The notes beneath the pieces were generated by a model. It searched no databases and was not told where the DNA came from. It saw only the letters and a list, made by a program, of their open reading frames with translations. A stretch of DNA of 64,000 bases, from the NCBI GenBank assembly GCA_016869735.1, contig VGDL01000005.1:1-64000 (forward strand). The letters run 5' to 3'. Origin of the DNA: Alphaproteobacteria bacterium. GTDB lineage: Bacteria > Pseudomonadota > Alphaproteobacteria > Acetobacterales > Acetobacteraceae. The position numbers and the translations under genes were made by a program. Shown here one piece after another: positions 1 to 8,768 of this stretch; the stretch's first letter is position 1; the number at the start of each line of letters is the position of its first letter.

Positions 1-493
1 ACTCCGGTGCGGCGAAACGCCCGCGCGCCGCGATCCAGGCATTCACCCCGCGCGCATAGGCTTCCAACATCGCCCTTGTTTCGGCATCAAGCGCGACCAG
101 ATCCGCTGCCGCACGCTCTTCCAGCCGCAAAAGCCGCATGAAGCGATCAAGCCTGAGCGCCGCCGCCCCCGCCACCACCGCAGTTTGGCCACGCGCCCCA
201 CGGCGTATCATGTCCATCTGGAAGATTCGGTCGCGCGCATGCAAAAAACCAAGCGCCGCCCAGGCATCTTCTTCGCTCGCTGCCGTGATATGCGGTATGC
301 CGCGCGTATCGAGCGTGATGGCAACCGGCGCGGCAAGCCCCGCCAAAGCCAATTCAGTATGACGCGCGGGCAGGCTCCACCAGATCGCGCCAGCAAGGCC
401 GCCGATGATCAGCAGGATCAGCGCCGCCAGAAAAATGCCAAGCCGCTTCACCCAAAAGCCAAAGCCACGGCGGCGCTGGCGGCGGCGGATCAT
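1..493 (-). CDS. Penicillin acylase family protein (N-terminal part, cut by window edge)
   Basis: Only the first 164 codons are inside the window; the gene runs off the left edge. The start overlaps the stop of the next gene upstream (ATGA at 493-490). The translation begins with a basic stretch and one hydrophobic membrane or signal segment (about residues 20-40). It then shows GIPHITAASEEDAWAALG followed by GFLHARDRIFQMDMIRRG, which is the alpha-chain start of the S45 Ntn-hydrolase family (penicillin and acyl-homoserine-lactone acylases). The nucleophilic serine of the beta chain would lie outside the window. The family cleaves amide bonds of acylated substrates in the periplasm; the substrate cannot be told from here. 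Confidence 0.8.
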   Translation of the reverse strand, partial: MIRRRQRRRGFGFWVKRLGIFLAALILLIIGGLAGAIWWSLPARHTELALAGLAAPVAITLDTRGIPHITAASEEDAWAALGFLHARDRIFQMDMIRRGARGQTAVVAGAAALRLDRFMRLLRLEERAAADLVALDAETRAMLEAYARGVNAWIAARGRFAAPE

Positions 494-1584
494 GCCGGCG
501 GCGGCAGATTGCCGGTGCGGATCATAAAGGCCGCGCGTTCCGCCGCACCGCGCCAATCCGCATTGCCATCCGGGCAGCGCACCAAGCGGATGGAAGGATA
601 CCAGAGCGTATCTTCCCGCCCCTGCTGCCAGCGCCAATCCGAATTGCGCCCATGTGTCAGCATCAGCGCGGGCCGCCCGAGTGCGCCGGCCAAATGCAGC
701 ACAGCCGTATCTACCGTCACCACCAAATCAAGCGCCATGATGGCCGCAGCGGTATCCAGGAACCAATCCGGGCCAGTATCCATCTCAGGCCCCAAGCGAT
801 CCAGCGCGAAGGGCGCTTCGGTATACTCGCCCGGCCCTTTCTGCAGCGCGAAAAGCCGCGCGCCGCGCAAGGCCGCGATGGGTGCGAAAACCGCAAGCGG
901 TACGGAACGATTGCGATCCACCGGCGCCTTGGGATTGCCCTGCCAGACAATGCCGATGCGAAACCCCTGATCGCCGATGCGCTGACGCCAGCGGGCAACA
1001 CGTTCGGGTTCCGCCGCCAGATAGGGAATGCGCCCCTGATATTGCTGCGGGCGCAACCCAAGCGCGCGCGGCAGATTGAGCAAGGGCAGCCAGGCCTTCA
1101 CCCCCTGCACGCGCCCTGCTGCTCCACTTGGCCGCGCATCAATGCCTTCCAGCACCGGCGCCAGCAGTTTCATCACGCGCGGATCAAGCACCGCATGCAC
1201 GCGCACGCCACGCGCGCGGAGCATCGGCAGGAAGCGCGCGAATTGGATGGTATCGCCAAGCCCCTGTTCACCCATCACCAGCAGCGATTCCGGCAAAGCG
1301 CCACCGCGCCAGATCGGCATGGGTTCCGGTCCATTGGGCCCCGGGCGCGTGACTTTGGTGAAAACTTCCGGCATCAAATCAAAGCGCACTTCATAGGCAT
1401 CCCAGGCTTCCTGCCAAAGCCCGGCGCCAAACAAGGCGCGCGCAAGCGCTGCCCTTACGTGCAGATTTTCCGGGCGAAGTTGGGATAGCACCCGCAGCGC
1501 CGCCGCCGCTTCCATGCAGCGCCCGGCATCGCGCGCATCCTCAAGCAAGGTGAGGATCGGCGCGATATCGGGCGCGTCTGACAT
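490..1584 (-). CDS. TPR / glycosyltransferase-like protein
   Basis: 364 residues. The first 75 residues look like TPR helices (AALRVLSQLRPENLHVRAAL, LWQEAWDAYEVRF). The rest resembles the GT-B-like domain of bacterial TPR-glycosyltransferase (GT9/GT41-like) proteins: a glycine-rich MGEQGLGDTIQFARFLP near residue 105, GIVWQGNPKAPVDRNRS in the middle and VVTVDTAVLHLAGALGRP near residue 295. It lies 10 bp downstream of trpE on the same strand and overlaps the acylase gene, so it is probably the last-but-one gene of that transcript. Donor and acceptor are unknown. Family-level assignment is good, function is not. Confidence 0.7.
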   Translation of the reverse strand: MSDAPDIAPILTLLEDARDAGRCMEAAAALRVLSQLRPENLHVRAALARALFGAGLWQEAWDAYEVRFDLMPEVFTKVTRPGPNGPEPMPIWRGGALPESLLVMGEQGLGDTIQFARFLPMLRARGVRVHAVLDPRVMKLLAPVLEGIDARPSGAAGRVQGVKAWLPLLNLPRALGLRPQQYQGRIPYLAAEPERVARWRQRIGDQGFRIGIVWQGNPKAPVDRNRSVPLAVFAPIAALRGARLFALQKGPGEYTEAPFALDRLGPEMDTGPDWFLDTAAAIMALDLVVTVDTAVLHLAGALGRPALMLTHGRNSDWRWQQGREDTLWYPSIRLVRCPDGNADWRGAAERAAFMIRTGNLPPPA

Positions 1585-1594
1585 GATCTAAGCT

Positions 1595-3094
1595 TTAGCG
1601 CCGGCCTGAGGCAAAACGCACCGCCTCTTCCGCCGCGCGAAACAACGCGCGGGCCTTTTGGCGCGTTTCCTCATATTCCGCTTTGGGGTCGCTATCAGCC
1701 ACCACGCCGGCGCCGGCCTGCACATACATCACGCCATCCTTCACCAGCGCGGTGCGGAGCGCGATGCAGGTATCCATGCCGCCATCAGCACCAAAATAGC
1801 CGACGCCGCCGGCATAGAGACCTCGGCGGGAGGGTTCCAATTCTTCGATGATTTCTATCGCCCGGATTTTTGGCGCGCCCGTCAGCGTGCCGGCCGGGAA
1901 GCCAGCGCAATAGGCATCCAAGGCATCCAGCCCCGCGCGCAAACGCCCCTGCACTTCGGAACCGATATGCATCACCTGCGAATAACGTTCCACCTGGAAT
2001 TGCGCGGTAACCTTCACCGAACCGATTTCTGAAACACGCCCAACATCATTCCGCCCGAGATCGAGCAGCATAAGGTGCTCAGCGCGTTCCTTCGGATCGG
2101 CCAGCAATTCCACTTCCAAAGCGCGATCTTCTTCCGGTGTGGCACCGCGCCGGCGCGTGCCGGCCAAGGGGCGCACCGTCACTACACCATCGCGCGCGCG
2201 AACCAGGATTTCAGGGCTCGCCCCTACCGCGGCGAAACCGCCAAAATCGCAGAAGAACAGGAAGGGGGCGGGGTTGATCCGCCTGAGCGCGCGATAAAGC
2301 GCGAAGGGCGGCAAGGCGAAGGGCGCGGAAAAACGCTGAGCCGGGACGATCTGAAAGCAATCGCCGGCGCGGATGTAATCCTTCGCGCGTTCAACGGCTG
2401 CAATATAGCCTGCTTCGGTGAAATTGCTGTCAGGCTGGGGCAAGGCGGGCAGGTCAGCGGGTGGCGCGGGGCGCGGCACGGGGCGATCCAGCGCTGCCTC
2501 AGCCTCATCCAACCTGGCATTTGCGGCTTCCCAGGCGGTTTGCGGATCAGCCCCCGGCCAGACCGGCGCGCAGAGCAGAAGTGTGTCGCGCACATGGTCA
2601 AACACGGCCATCAGGGTCGGGCGCGTCATCACCGCATCGGGGATGCCAAGCACATCGGGGTTGGTCGCGGGCAGTTTTTCAATCAGCCGCACCATGTCAT
2701 AGCCCAGATAGCCAAACAGCCCTGCCGCAATCGGCGGCAGGCTCGCCGGCACCACCATGCGGCATTCATTAATCAGGGCGCGCAGACTATCCAGCGCGGG
2801 TGCCGCTTCAGCCACGAAACCATGCGGGGCGGAAAGCGCGTGACGATTGATTTCTGCCTTGCCATTGCGACAACGCCAGATCAAATCCGGCGCCATGCCA
2901 ATGGCAGAATAGCGCCCGCGCGCCGCGCCGCCTTCAATGCTTTCCAGCAGAAACGCATTGGCCTGCGCGCCGCCGGTGAGTTTCAGGAAGGCACCAACGG
3001 GCGTTTCCAGATCGGCCACGCGTTCACGAACCAGGATTTGCCCACGCCCCGCTTCCAAAGCCGCGCGAAACGCTGCGAAACCGCCGCCACTCAT
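1595..3094 (-). CDS. trpE: Anthranilate synthase component I
   Basis: 499 residues, the usual TrpE length. It converts chorismate plus ammonia (from a TrpG partner not in this window) to anthranilate, the first step of tryptophan synthesis. The N-terminal domain has the LLES-type motif (FLLESIEGG, near residue 48) that forms part of the tryptophan feedback site. The C-terminal chorismate-binding half shows FQIVPAQRFSAPF, ASPEILVR, RPLAGTRRRG, DLGRNDVGRVS and AGTLTGAPKIRAIEI. It overlaps the upstream chaperone gene by ATGA and ends in TAA. No leader peptide or attenuator is visible, as expected for an internal operon gene. Confidence 0.95.
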   Translation of the reverse strand: MSGGGFAAFRAALEAGRGQILVRERVADLETPVGAFLKLTGGAQANAFLLESIEGGAARGRYSAIGMAPDLIWRCRNGKAEINRHALSAPHGFVAEAAPALDSLRALINECRMVVPASLPPIAAGLFGYLGYDMVRLIEKLPATNPDVLGIPDAVMTRPTLMAVFDHVRDTLLLCAPVWPGADPQTAWEAANARLDEAEAALDRPVPRPAPPADLPALPQPDSNFTEAGYIAAVERAKDYIRAGDCFQIVPAQRFSAPFALPPFALYRALRRINPAPFLFFCDFGGFAAVGASPEILVRARDGVVTVRPLAGTRRRGATPEEDRALEVELLADPKERAEHLMLLDLGRNDVGRVSEIGSVKVTAQFQVERYSQVMHIGSEVQGRLRAGLDALDAYCAGFPAGTLTGAPKIRAIEIIEELEPSRRGLYAGGVGYFGADGGMDTCIALRTALVKDGVMYVQAGAGVVADSDPKAEYEETRQKARALFRAAEEAVRFASGRR

Positions 3095-4983
3095 CTGCCT
3101 GTCACCTGTTCCAGCACGCGTTCATTGATGCGCACATTGGCCCGCACGCGCAATGCTGCCTGGAATTGCTGTTCCAGATCATCACCCACGGCTTGTTCGA
3201 TTTCCACGCGCACGCGGCCCATGCCGAGCGGATCGGTGGTGGGATCAAGCCGCAGAATTTCCGCAACCGAGGCGACGGCAAAACCACCGCGGATTTCCGC
3301 CATGGTGGCTTCCCCACGCTTGGCTTCAAACAAGGGCGGCAGCAATTCCGGCGGCACTGGGCTGCCCTGCGCGGGGTCTCGCCCGAAAGGCGCGGTGCGC
3401 GTGCTGATCAGGCCCAATTCCTGCGCGGCTTCAACAAGGCTTTTGCCGCCACGCTGCGCCGACAAAAGCCCCGCCGCGCGGGTTTCAGTGAAACGTCGGC
3501 GCGCATCGGCCACCACGGCGCGGCGGAGTTCCGGTTCAATCTCGGCAAAGGGGCGAAGCTGCGGGGGCGTGACGGCACTGACATCAATCGCGGCAAAAGC
3601 GTCGCCAAATTCCTGCAAGCGCGGCGCGGCGCCCTGACCCTGCGCGAAGATCGCACGCAAAATTGCATTGCGCTGATCCGCCGGCACCGGCAGCGCCACC
3701 GCTTCATTGCCAGGGCTGCGCCCGCTTGGATCAAGTGTCGCATTCACCAGCGCCAGGCCAAAACGCGGCGCGGCTTCTGCCAGCGTCATGCCACCGGCCA
3801 AAGCATCTTCCACCTTATTGCCGCGTTCATACGCGAGATCGAGTGCGCGGTCCTTCGCGACATCGCGCCGCAATTGATCACGCAACTGATCCAGCGTGAA
3901 AATCTGCGCGGGTTCCACCGCTTCAATGCCGATCACATGCCAGCCAAAGGGGCTTTGCACCGGGTCCGTCACGCTTTGCGGCAGTGCTGCGAAAGCAGCA
4001 TCTGCCAGGGCAGGAATGGGCAGGCTTGCCTTATCCCCCATGGGCAGCGCCATGGCTTGGCCACCCGCGGCCGTGGCGGCGGCTTCCACGGTTTCCCAAT
4101 CGGCACCCGCCTGCCAAAGCTGCGCCACGTCCCGCGCGCGGGCTTCTTCAGCCAGCACCACCTGGCGGATTTGGCGACGTTCTGGCCTGTCATACTGACC
4201 ATGGCGCGCATCAAAAGCTTGCTTGATGTCGTCTTCCGAAACCGCGATTTCAGCAGCCAGCGTTTCCGCCGACAGCACCGCGATGCTGATCTGCCGAAAC
4301 TCCGGCGTGGAGAAACGCTGCGGGTTGTTTTCCAGAAAACGCTGCAATTGCGCTTCCGTCGGTGCTTCCGGTTCCGGCGCGGCTGAGAAGGGCAGCAGCA
4401 CCACATCCGCCACGCGCCGTTCCGTCTGCCAGACCAGGTGCGGCGCCGTCATGGTATCAGGCGCGGCGGTGCCGGAACGCACCGCGCCGAGCAATTGCTG
4501 GCGCAGCAAATCGCCGCGGATGAGTGTCAGGAATTGCGCTTCAGACAATTCATTGCTGCGCAGCACCTGGGCCAAAATCTCGCGCGAAAAACGGCCATCC
4601 GGGCCGCGCAATCCGGGAATGGCGAAGATGGTGTCGCGCACCAATTCCTCAGGCGCCACCACGCCCATGCGCTGCGCTTCCGCGACCATGGCGCGTTCGC
4701 CGATCAGGTTTTCCAAGGCGCCGGCAGCAACCGCACGGCGGATCGCCTCATTCGGTTCAAACTGATTGCCAAGCTGGCGCGCGATTCGCGACATCTCGCG
4801 CCGCGCGGCCATTTGCGCTTCCTCGGCTTCGATCCGCTGATCACCAACCCGCGCCACCGCCGTATTGCGGCCAAAATTGCGCACGACATCCTCAATCCCC
4901 CAGACGGCGAAGGACAGGACGAGCAGGACGAAAAGCGCCTTGGCAAGCCAGGTGGAGGCAAGGCGACGCATGAAGGTGATCAT
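3091..4983 (-). CDS. SurA/PpiD-type peptidylprolyl isomerase, inner-membrane anchored
   Basis: 630 residues from the ATG at 4983; an open frame extends further upstream but the chosen start puts MITFMRRLASTWLAKALFVL at the N-terminus, a classic short cytoplasmic tail plus single membrane anchor. The next region (ARVGDQRIEAEEAQMA onward) is the SurA_N-like chaperone domain, followed by a parvulin-like PPIase domain (RRQIRQVVLAEEARARDVAQ ... SPFGWHVIGIEAVEPA) around residues 245-350 and a long C-terminal region. PpiD-like proteins help fold newly exported outer-membrane proteins at the periplasmic side of the Sec translocon. It is divergent from tpiA and overlaps trpE. Confidence 0.85.
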   Translation of the reverse strand: MITFMRRLASTWLAKALFVLLVLSFAVWGIEDVVRNFGRNTAVARVGDQRIEAEEAQMAARREMSRIARQLGNQFEPNEAIRRAVAAGALENLIGERAMVAEAQRMGVVAPEELVRDTIFAIPGLRGPDGRFSREILAQVLRSNELSEAQFLTLIRGDLLRQQLLGAVRSGTAAPDTMTAPHLVWQTERRVADVVLLPFSAAPEPEAPTEAQLQRFLENNPQRFSTPEFRQISIAVLSAETLAAEIAVSEDDIKQAFDARHGQYDRPERRQIRQVVLAEEARARDVAQLWQAGADWETVEAAATAAGGQAMALPMGDKASLPIPALADAAFAALPQSVTDPVQSPFGWHVIGIEAVEPAQIFTLDQLRDQLRRDVAKDRALDLAYERGNKVEDALAGGMTLAEAAPRFGLALVNATLDPSGRSPGNEAVALPVPADQRNAILRAIFAQGQGAAPRLQEFGDAFAAIDVSAVTPPQLRPFAEIEPELRRAVVADARRRFTETRAAGLLSAQRGGKSLVEAAQELGLISTRTAPFGRDPAQGSPVPPELLPPLFEAKRGEATMAEIRGGFAVASVAEILRLDPTTDPLGMGRVRVEIEQAVGDDLEQQFQAALRVRANVRINERVLEQVTGR

Positions 4984-5102
4984 GGGAAAGCTGATTACCG
5001 CCGCACGGGCCGGCGCGAAAGGCCCGATGCTTGCCAATCCCTGGGGTGGCCTGTAGCCAATCACGCAAAGATGAACGCCCCAATCCCAGGAGGAACCCAA
5101 GC

Positions 5103-5852
5103 ATGACCCCCGGTGTGCGCCCGCTGATCGCCGGCAATTGGAAAATGCATGGGCTGGCCGCCGAGGGCCAAGCTCTGGCCCGGGCCGTTGCCGCCGGCGC
5201 CGCTGGGCTGAAGGCCGAAGTGCTGATCTGCCCCCCCGCCACGCTGATCGCCCCCCTGGCCCCGGTTTGCGCCGGGGTGGTGGCGCTTGGTGGGCAGGAT
5301 TGCCATGAGGCCGCCAAGGGCGCCCATACCGGGGATATCGCCGCCGCCATGCTCAAGGATGCCGGCGCTTCTTACGTAATTCTGGGCCATTCTGAACGCC
5401 GCATGGCGTATCGGGAAACCAGCCACCGTGTCCGCGCCAAGGCCGAGGCCGCGCTGGCCGCCGGCCTGATCCCCGTGGTGTGTGTGGGCGAGCCGGAGGA
5501 TGACCGACTTCTGGGCCGGGCCGAGGAAGTGGTGGCCGAACAAATGGCGGAAAGCCTGCCCGCTGGCTTTGGCGCTGCCGGCGGCGTGGTAGCTTATGAA
5601 CCCGTCTGGGCCATTGGCACGGGCCGCACCCCGACCGAGGCCGATATTGCCGCCATGCACGCCATGATGCGCGCCAAGCTGACCGAGAGCTTCCCTGGAC
5701 AAGGCGCGGGGCTGCGCTTGCTCTATGGTGGTTCGGTCAAGCCCGGCAATGCGGCGGCGATCCTGGCGCTGCTCCATGTGGATGGGGCGCTGGTGGGCGG
5801 TGCCAGCCTGGTGGCCGAGGATTTCCTGGCCATCGCCCGCGCGGCGGGTTAG
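5103..5852 (+). CDS. tpiA: Triosephosphate isomerase
   Basis: 249 residues, normal TIM length. It interconverts dihydroxyacetone phosphate and glyceraldehyde-3-phosphate. The family residues are visible: LIAGNWKMHG with the catalytic-site lysine (K14), ILGHSERR with the electrophilic histidine (about residue 95), YEPVWAIGTG with the general-base glutamate (about 166) and LLYGGSVKPGN near the phosphate site. The start at 5103 is set by an AGGAGG at 5088-5093, nine bases upstream. An upstream in-frame start at 5031 would lack that site and add a non-homologous tail. Confidence 0.97.
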   Translation: MTPGVRPLIAGNWKMHGLAAEGQALARAVAAGAAGLKAEVLICPPATLIAPLAPVCAGVVALGGQDCHEAAKGAHTGDIAAAMLKDAGASYVILGHSERRMAYRETSHRVRAKAEAALAAGLIPVVCVGEPEDDRLLGRAEEVVAEQMAESLPAGFGAAGGVVAYEPVWAIGTGRTPTEADIAAMHAMMRAKLTESFPGQGAGLRLLYGGSVKPGNAAAILALLHVDGALVGGASLVAEDFLAIARAAG

Positions 5853-5929
5853 GCGCCACTTCCCGCCTTGTCGCGGCGCGCCTTGGCGCCTAACTTCGCT
5901 TTCTCAAAATTCCTCAGGAGGATGCCAGC

Positions 5930-6808
5930 ATGTTCAAGGGTTCCATGGTCGCGCTGATTACGCCCATGCGCGCGGATGGGTCCGTGGACGAAAAAGCCTT
6001 CGTGGAATTGGTGCAGTGGCAGATTGCCGAGGGCACTGAAGGCTTGATCCCCGTTGGCACCACCGGCGAAAGCCCGACCCTTTCGCATGAGGAACACAAG
6101 CGCGTAGTGGAGCTTTGCGTGGAAGCCGCTGCCGGGCGCGTGCCCGTGATTGCGGGCACCGGCAGCAACAGCACATCCGAGGCGATTGACTTCACCCGCC
6201 ACGCCAAGAAGGCCGGTGCTGATGGCTGCCTTGTTGTCACGCCCTATTACAACAAGCCGACGCAAGAAGGCCTGTTCCTGCATTTCAAGGCGATTGCGGA
6301 TGCGGTGGACCTGCCCATGGTGATCTACAATATCCCAGGGCGCAGCGTGATTGACATGAGTGTTGAGACCATGGCGCGGCTGGCGAAGCACCCGAATATC
6401 GTCGGCGTGAAGGATGCGACCGCGAATCTGGTGCGCCCGCTGCATACGCGCCGCGCATGCGGCCCCGATTTCGCGCAGCTTTCCGGTGAGGATCACACGG
6501 CTGTATCCTTCCTGGCCGCTGGCGGGCATGGCTGCATCAGCGTCACCGCCAATGTCGCCCCCCGGCTTTGCGCGGAAATGCACAAGGCCTGGCGCCTGGG
6601 CCGGGTGGATGAGGCGATTGAAATTCAGGACCGCCTGGTGCCGCTGCATGATGCGCTGTTTTCCGAGACCTCTCCCGGCCCCGTGAAGTATGCTGCGAGC
6701 CTGCTGGCAAAGAGCACCGATCTTTGCCGCCTGCCTCTCGCGCCGTGTGGCGAGGCCACGCGCGCAAGGGTGCGTGAGGCGATGGTCTCGGCTGGTTTGT
6801 TGAACTGA
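5930..6808 (+). CDS. dapA: 4-hydroxy-tetrahydrodipicolinate synthase
   Basis: 292 residues. Condenses pyruvate with aspartate semialdehyde in the diaminopimelate/lysine pathway. All signature residues are present with E. coli-like numbering: GTTGES near residue 44, Y133 in VIYNIPGRS, and the Schiff-base lysine K161 in VGVKDAT. An AGGAGG at 5916-5921 precedes the ATG. It sits between tpiA and smpB on the same strand. A second, divergent member of this family is at 54284-55207. Confidence 0.97.
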   Translation: MFKGSMVALITPMRADGSVDEKAFVELVQWQIAEGTEGLIPVGTTGESPTLSHEEHKRVVELCVEAAAGRVPVIAGTGSNSTSEAIDFTRHAKKAGADGCLVVTPYYNKPTQEGLFLHFKAIADAVDLPMVIYNIPGRSVIDMSVETMARLAKHPNIVGVKDATANLVRPLHTRRACGPDFAQLSGEDHTAVSFLAAGGHGCISVTANVAPRLCAEMHKAWRLGRVDEAIEIQDRLVPLHDALFSETSPGPVKYAASLLAKSTDLCRLPLAPCGEATRARVREAMVSAGLLN

Positions 6809-6840
6809 AGGGATGCGCCCGCGCGGAGGGCGCTTGAGAC

Positions 6841-7326
6841 ATGGCTGAACCGCGCAAAAAGGGGATGATTTCCCACGGCATCGCCGCGCAGAACCGCAAG
6901 GCGCGCTTCGATTACAAGATCAATGAAACCATCGAAGCGGGGCTTGCGCTGGTGGGGCCTGAGGTGAAGTCCTTGCGCGCCGGGCGTGCCACGCTGACCG
7001 AAGCCTGGGCCGGCGAACGCGATGGGGAGATGTGGCTATTCAACGCACATATCCCGGAATGGCAGGCGGGTTCCTTCATGGCGCGGTTTGAACCTCGGCG
7101 CCCGCGCAAGTTATTGCTGCACAGCAAGCAGGCGCGCGAATTGATCGGCGCGATTACGCGCGACGGGGCGACGCTTGTGCCGCTGGATATTCATTTCAAT
7201 GAACGCGGGCGGGCGAAGGTGTTGCTGGGGCTGGCTGAGGGTAAGAAGAAGCATGACAAGCGGGCAGCGATCGCGGCGCGGGATTGGCAGCGGGATAAGG
7301 CGAGGCTGATGCGGGATAAGGGGTAG
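6841..7326 (+). CDS. smpB: SsrA-binding protein
   Basis: 161 residues, typical SmpB length. It binds tmRNA and delivers it to stalled ribosomes for trans-translation. Motifs: KKGMISHGIAAQNRKARFDY at the start, ETIEAGLALVGPEVKSLRAG, LFNAHIPEW and a basic C-terminal tail (KKKHDKRAAIAARDWQRDK). It starts 32 bp after dapA. I looked for the tmRNA gene just downstream and saw nothing convincing; in alphaproteobacteria it is a permuted two-piece RNA usually encoded elsewhere. Confidence 0.96.
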   Translation: MAEPRKKGMISHGIAAQNRKARFDYKINETIEAGLALVGPEVKSLRAGRATLTEAWAGERDGEMWLFNAHIPEWQAGSFMARFEPRRPRKLLLHSKQARELIGAITRDGATLVPLDIHFNERGRAKVLLGLAEGKKKHDKRAAIAARDWQRDKARLMRDKG

Positions 7327-8062
7327 GGGGGTGGTTTAGCTGTTTGGCGCTGGGCATGCGTTTCGCAATCGAGCAAAAAGGCAGGAGTTACAAAAAACAA
7401 AATGACCCATGGTCCGCTTCAAATATACTTGCTCACAGACGCATATCGTAAGTCTACCGGAGGTGTAAAAACAAACCATTTACTGAAGCAATCACCGTGC
7501 GATTACATCGTAGACTTCGTTATCTCCACCAATGCAAACGCCTACGCCTCTTGTGCCGGCATATCTGATTTCGCAGCGCAAGACATCACCGTCTGAACAC
7601 TGCAAAAAGCCGGCAGCCGTACCGCCAAGTCCCACAGTGGTCGCCGTACCGCTAACTGAGGCTGCTCCGCGTGGCCCTACGCCATAAGCGTTGATTAGGG
7701 TCATACTTCCTCCAGCCGGTACCGTCGTGTACTCGCCTCTGCACGTTTTCGAACCAATGTTCGCCTGTAATGTTTGACTGAAGCCTTCGGCGGTTCCCCG
7801 GCCTACCGTGCCCGTCGAGCGACTAATTTAAGTCACACTAGACGAACAACCTGCGAGAAGGAGATTCAAACACACCAAAGCCAAATACTTAATCATGAAC
7901 CGACCCCTCCCGCCAATCTTGCGAAACTTATACTGTCAAGACCAGCATAGTCTTTGGACTTTGTCACGCCAAAACGAAAGCTTCTACCGATACAAATACG
8001 AAATCAACCTACACTGCCTGTTTATGCAGCAGGGCTCAGGCAGCTTTGGTATCGATACAGTA
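7327..8062. other. AT-richer intergenic stretch holding only a lipoprotein pseudogene
   Basis: Between smpB and hicB there are about 735 bp whose base composition is visibly lower in G+C than anything else in the window. The only coding trace I can support is the minus-strand lipoprotein remnant at 7492-7896. In the flanks (7327-7491 and 7897-8062) I see no gene, tRNA, tmRNA or clear repeat. A 64-codon plus-strand frame at 7402-7596 is antisense to the remnant and unconvincing. The composition suggests acquired DNA downstream of smpB. Confidence 0.5.
7492..7896 (-). pseudogene. Small lipoprotein, interrupted by an in-frame TAA
   Basis: Starting at the ATG at 7896, with a good ribosome-binding site (GGGAGGGG about 8 bases upstream), the frame reads MIKYLALVCLNLLLAGCSSS, a textbook lipoprotein signal peptide with lipobox LLAGC. 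Codon 23 is TAA (7830-7828). The same frame then stays open for 111 more codons to a TGA at 7492, giving a glycine/threonine-rich beta-type sequence with CSDGDVLRCEI and TRGVGVCIGGDNEVYDV. That pattern resembles small proteobacterial lipoproteins with CSDG-type repeats (my recollection, not a search). One base change restores a 134-residue protein. It is either a recent nonsense mutation or a sequencing error. Confidence 0.65.
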
Positions 8063-8413
8063 TCACGCCGCACGATCCTCCCCTGCCAGATACCGCCGCA
8101 GCGCATCGCTAACGACAGTGTTGAGATTAACCCCCCGGCGTCTCGCATAAAGCATCGCCCGGCGATGCAGGTCGCGCCCGGGGCGCACATTGAAGCTGCC
8201 TTTCAGCGGCACATCGGGCTTGCGACCTTCAGCCTTGCAAAGCTCAAGATAATCATCCACGGCTTCCTGGAAGGCTGCCTTGATCCCCTTGGCGTCCTTG
8301 CCTTCATAGGTCACCAGATCACGGATGAATTCAAGGCGGCCATGCAGCACCTCATCCTCATCGCTGTATTCGACCGATCCTAGATACCCTTTATATTCCA
8401 GCATCGTGCTCAT
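8063..8413 (-). CDS. hicB: HicB-family antitoxin
   Basis: 116 residues. The N-terminal half (LEYKGYLGSVEYSDEDEVLHG, GKDAKGIKAAFQEAVDDYLE) is the partially degraded RNase-H-like HicB fold that binds HicA. The C-terminal half (GSFNVRPGRDLHRRAMLYAR, VNLNTVVSDALRRYLAG) is a ribbon-helix-helix-type DNA-binding domain expected to repress the operon promoter. It overlaps the toxin gene by ATGA (8413-8410), so translation is probably coupled. Confidence 0.9.
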   Translation of the reverse strand: MSTMLEYKGYLGSVEYSDEDEVLHGRLEFIRDLVTYEGKDAKGIKAAFQEAVDDYLELCKAEGRKPDVPLKGSFNVRPGRDLHRRAMLYARRRGVNLNTVVSDALRRYLAGEDRAA

Positions 8414-8664
8414 ATCAGACCCCCTTCGGTCAGAACCCGCAGCACATCATCAATCACATACATCTTCACGATGTTGCCGGGGTGCGGCTTGTGCAAGGCT
8501 ATGGTGGGCGCAGTGGCATGGAGGAAGCGCCGGCGGGAACCGCCTGTCTTGCCCCTTGCAGCCTCGGCATAGCCGAGACCTTCGAGCAGCTTGACCAGCT
8601 CATCCCAGGTGAAGTCCTTGGGCCGGCCCTTCAGCCGGGCAACCAGCTTGTCGCGCCGCGTCAT
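8410..8664 (-). CDS. hicA: HicA-family toxin (mRNA interferase)
   Basis: 84 residues from the ATG at 8664, which has AAGGTGG just upstream; an in-frame TTG at 8682 is a weaker alternative. HicA toxins have a dsRNA-binding-like fold and cut mRNA independently of translation. Here the sequence is LVKLLEGLGYAEAARGKTGG then SRRRFLH, and ends HKPHPGNIVKMYVIDDVLRV. The position that carries the catalytic histidine in E. coli HicA (GSHHxF) reads SRRRF, a variant I recall in a common HicA subgroup. The order toxin then antitoxin is normal for hicAB. Confidence 0.88.
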   Translation of the reverse strand: MTRRDKLVARLKGRPKDFTWDELVKLLEGLGYAEAARGKTGGSRRRFLHATAPTIALHKPHPGNIVKMYVIDDVLRVLTEGGLI

Positions 8665-8699
8665 GCCACCTTGCCACGCCAATCTTGTTTGCGAAGAGC

Positions 8700-8744
8700 A
8701 TTATGCATATTCGGGTAGGATATTGCAACCGTTTTTAGTTGCAA
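8700..8744 (-). promoter_or_regulatory. hicAB promoter with overlapping inverted-repeat operator
   Basis: On the minus strand: -35 TTGCAA (8728-8723), a 17-bp spacer, -10 CATAAT (8705-8700), about 36 bp before the hicA ATG. A perfect inverted repeat TTGCAAC-N8-GTTGCAA (8723-8744) contains the -35 box. That is where an autorepressing HicB (or HicAB complex) would be expected to bind. The elements are seen; the binding is inferred. Confidence 0.6.
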
Positions 8745-8768
8745 GAGGGCTTTTCACATCCTGCCCCC

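Noticed and set aside
2075-3637. 520-codon open frame on the plus strand
   Set aside because: Antisense to trpE and the PpiD-like gene, with no independent RBS or motif.
7327-7491. Possible tmRNA gene after smpB
   Set aside because: No tRNA-like acceptor/T-arm or tag frame could be recognised on either strand.
7402-7596. 64-codon plus-strand frame with a distant AGGAG
   Set aside because: Spacing of the ribosome site is long, it overlaps antisense the better-supported lipoprotein remnant, and the product has no recognisable feature.
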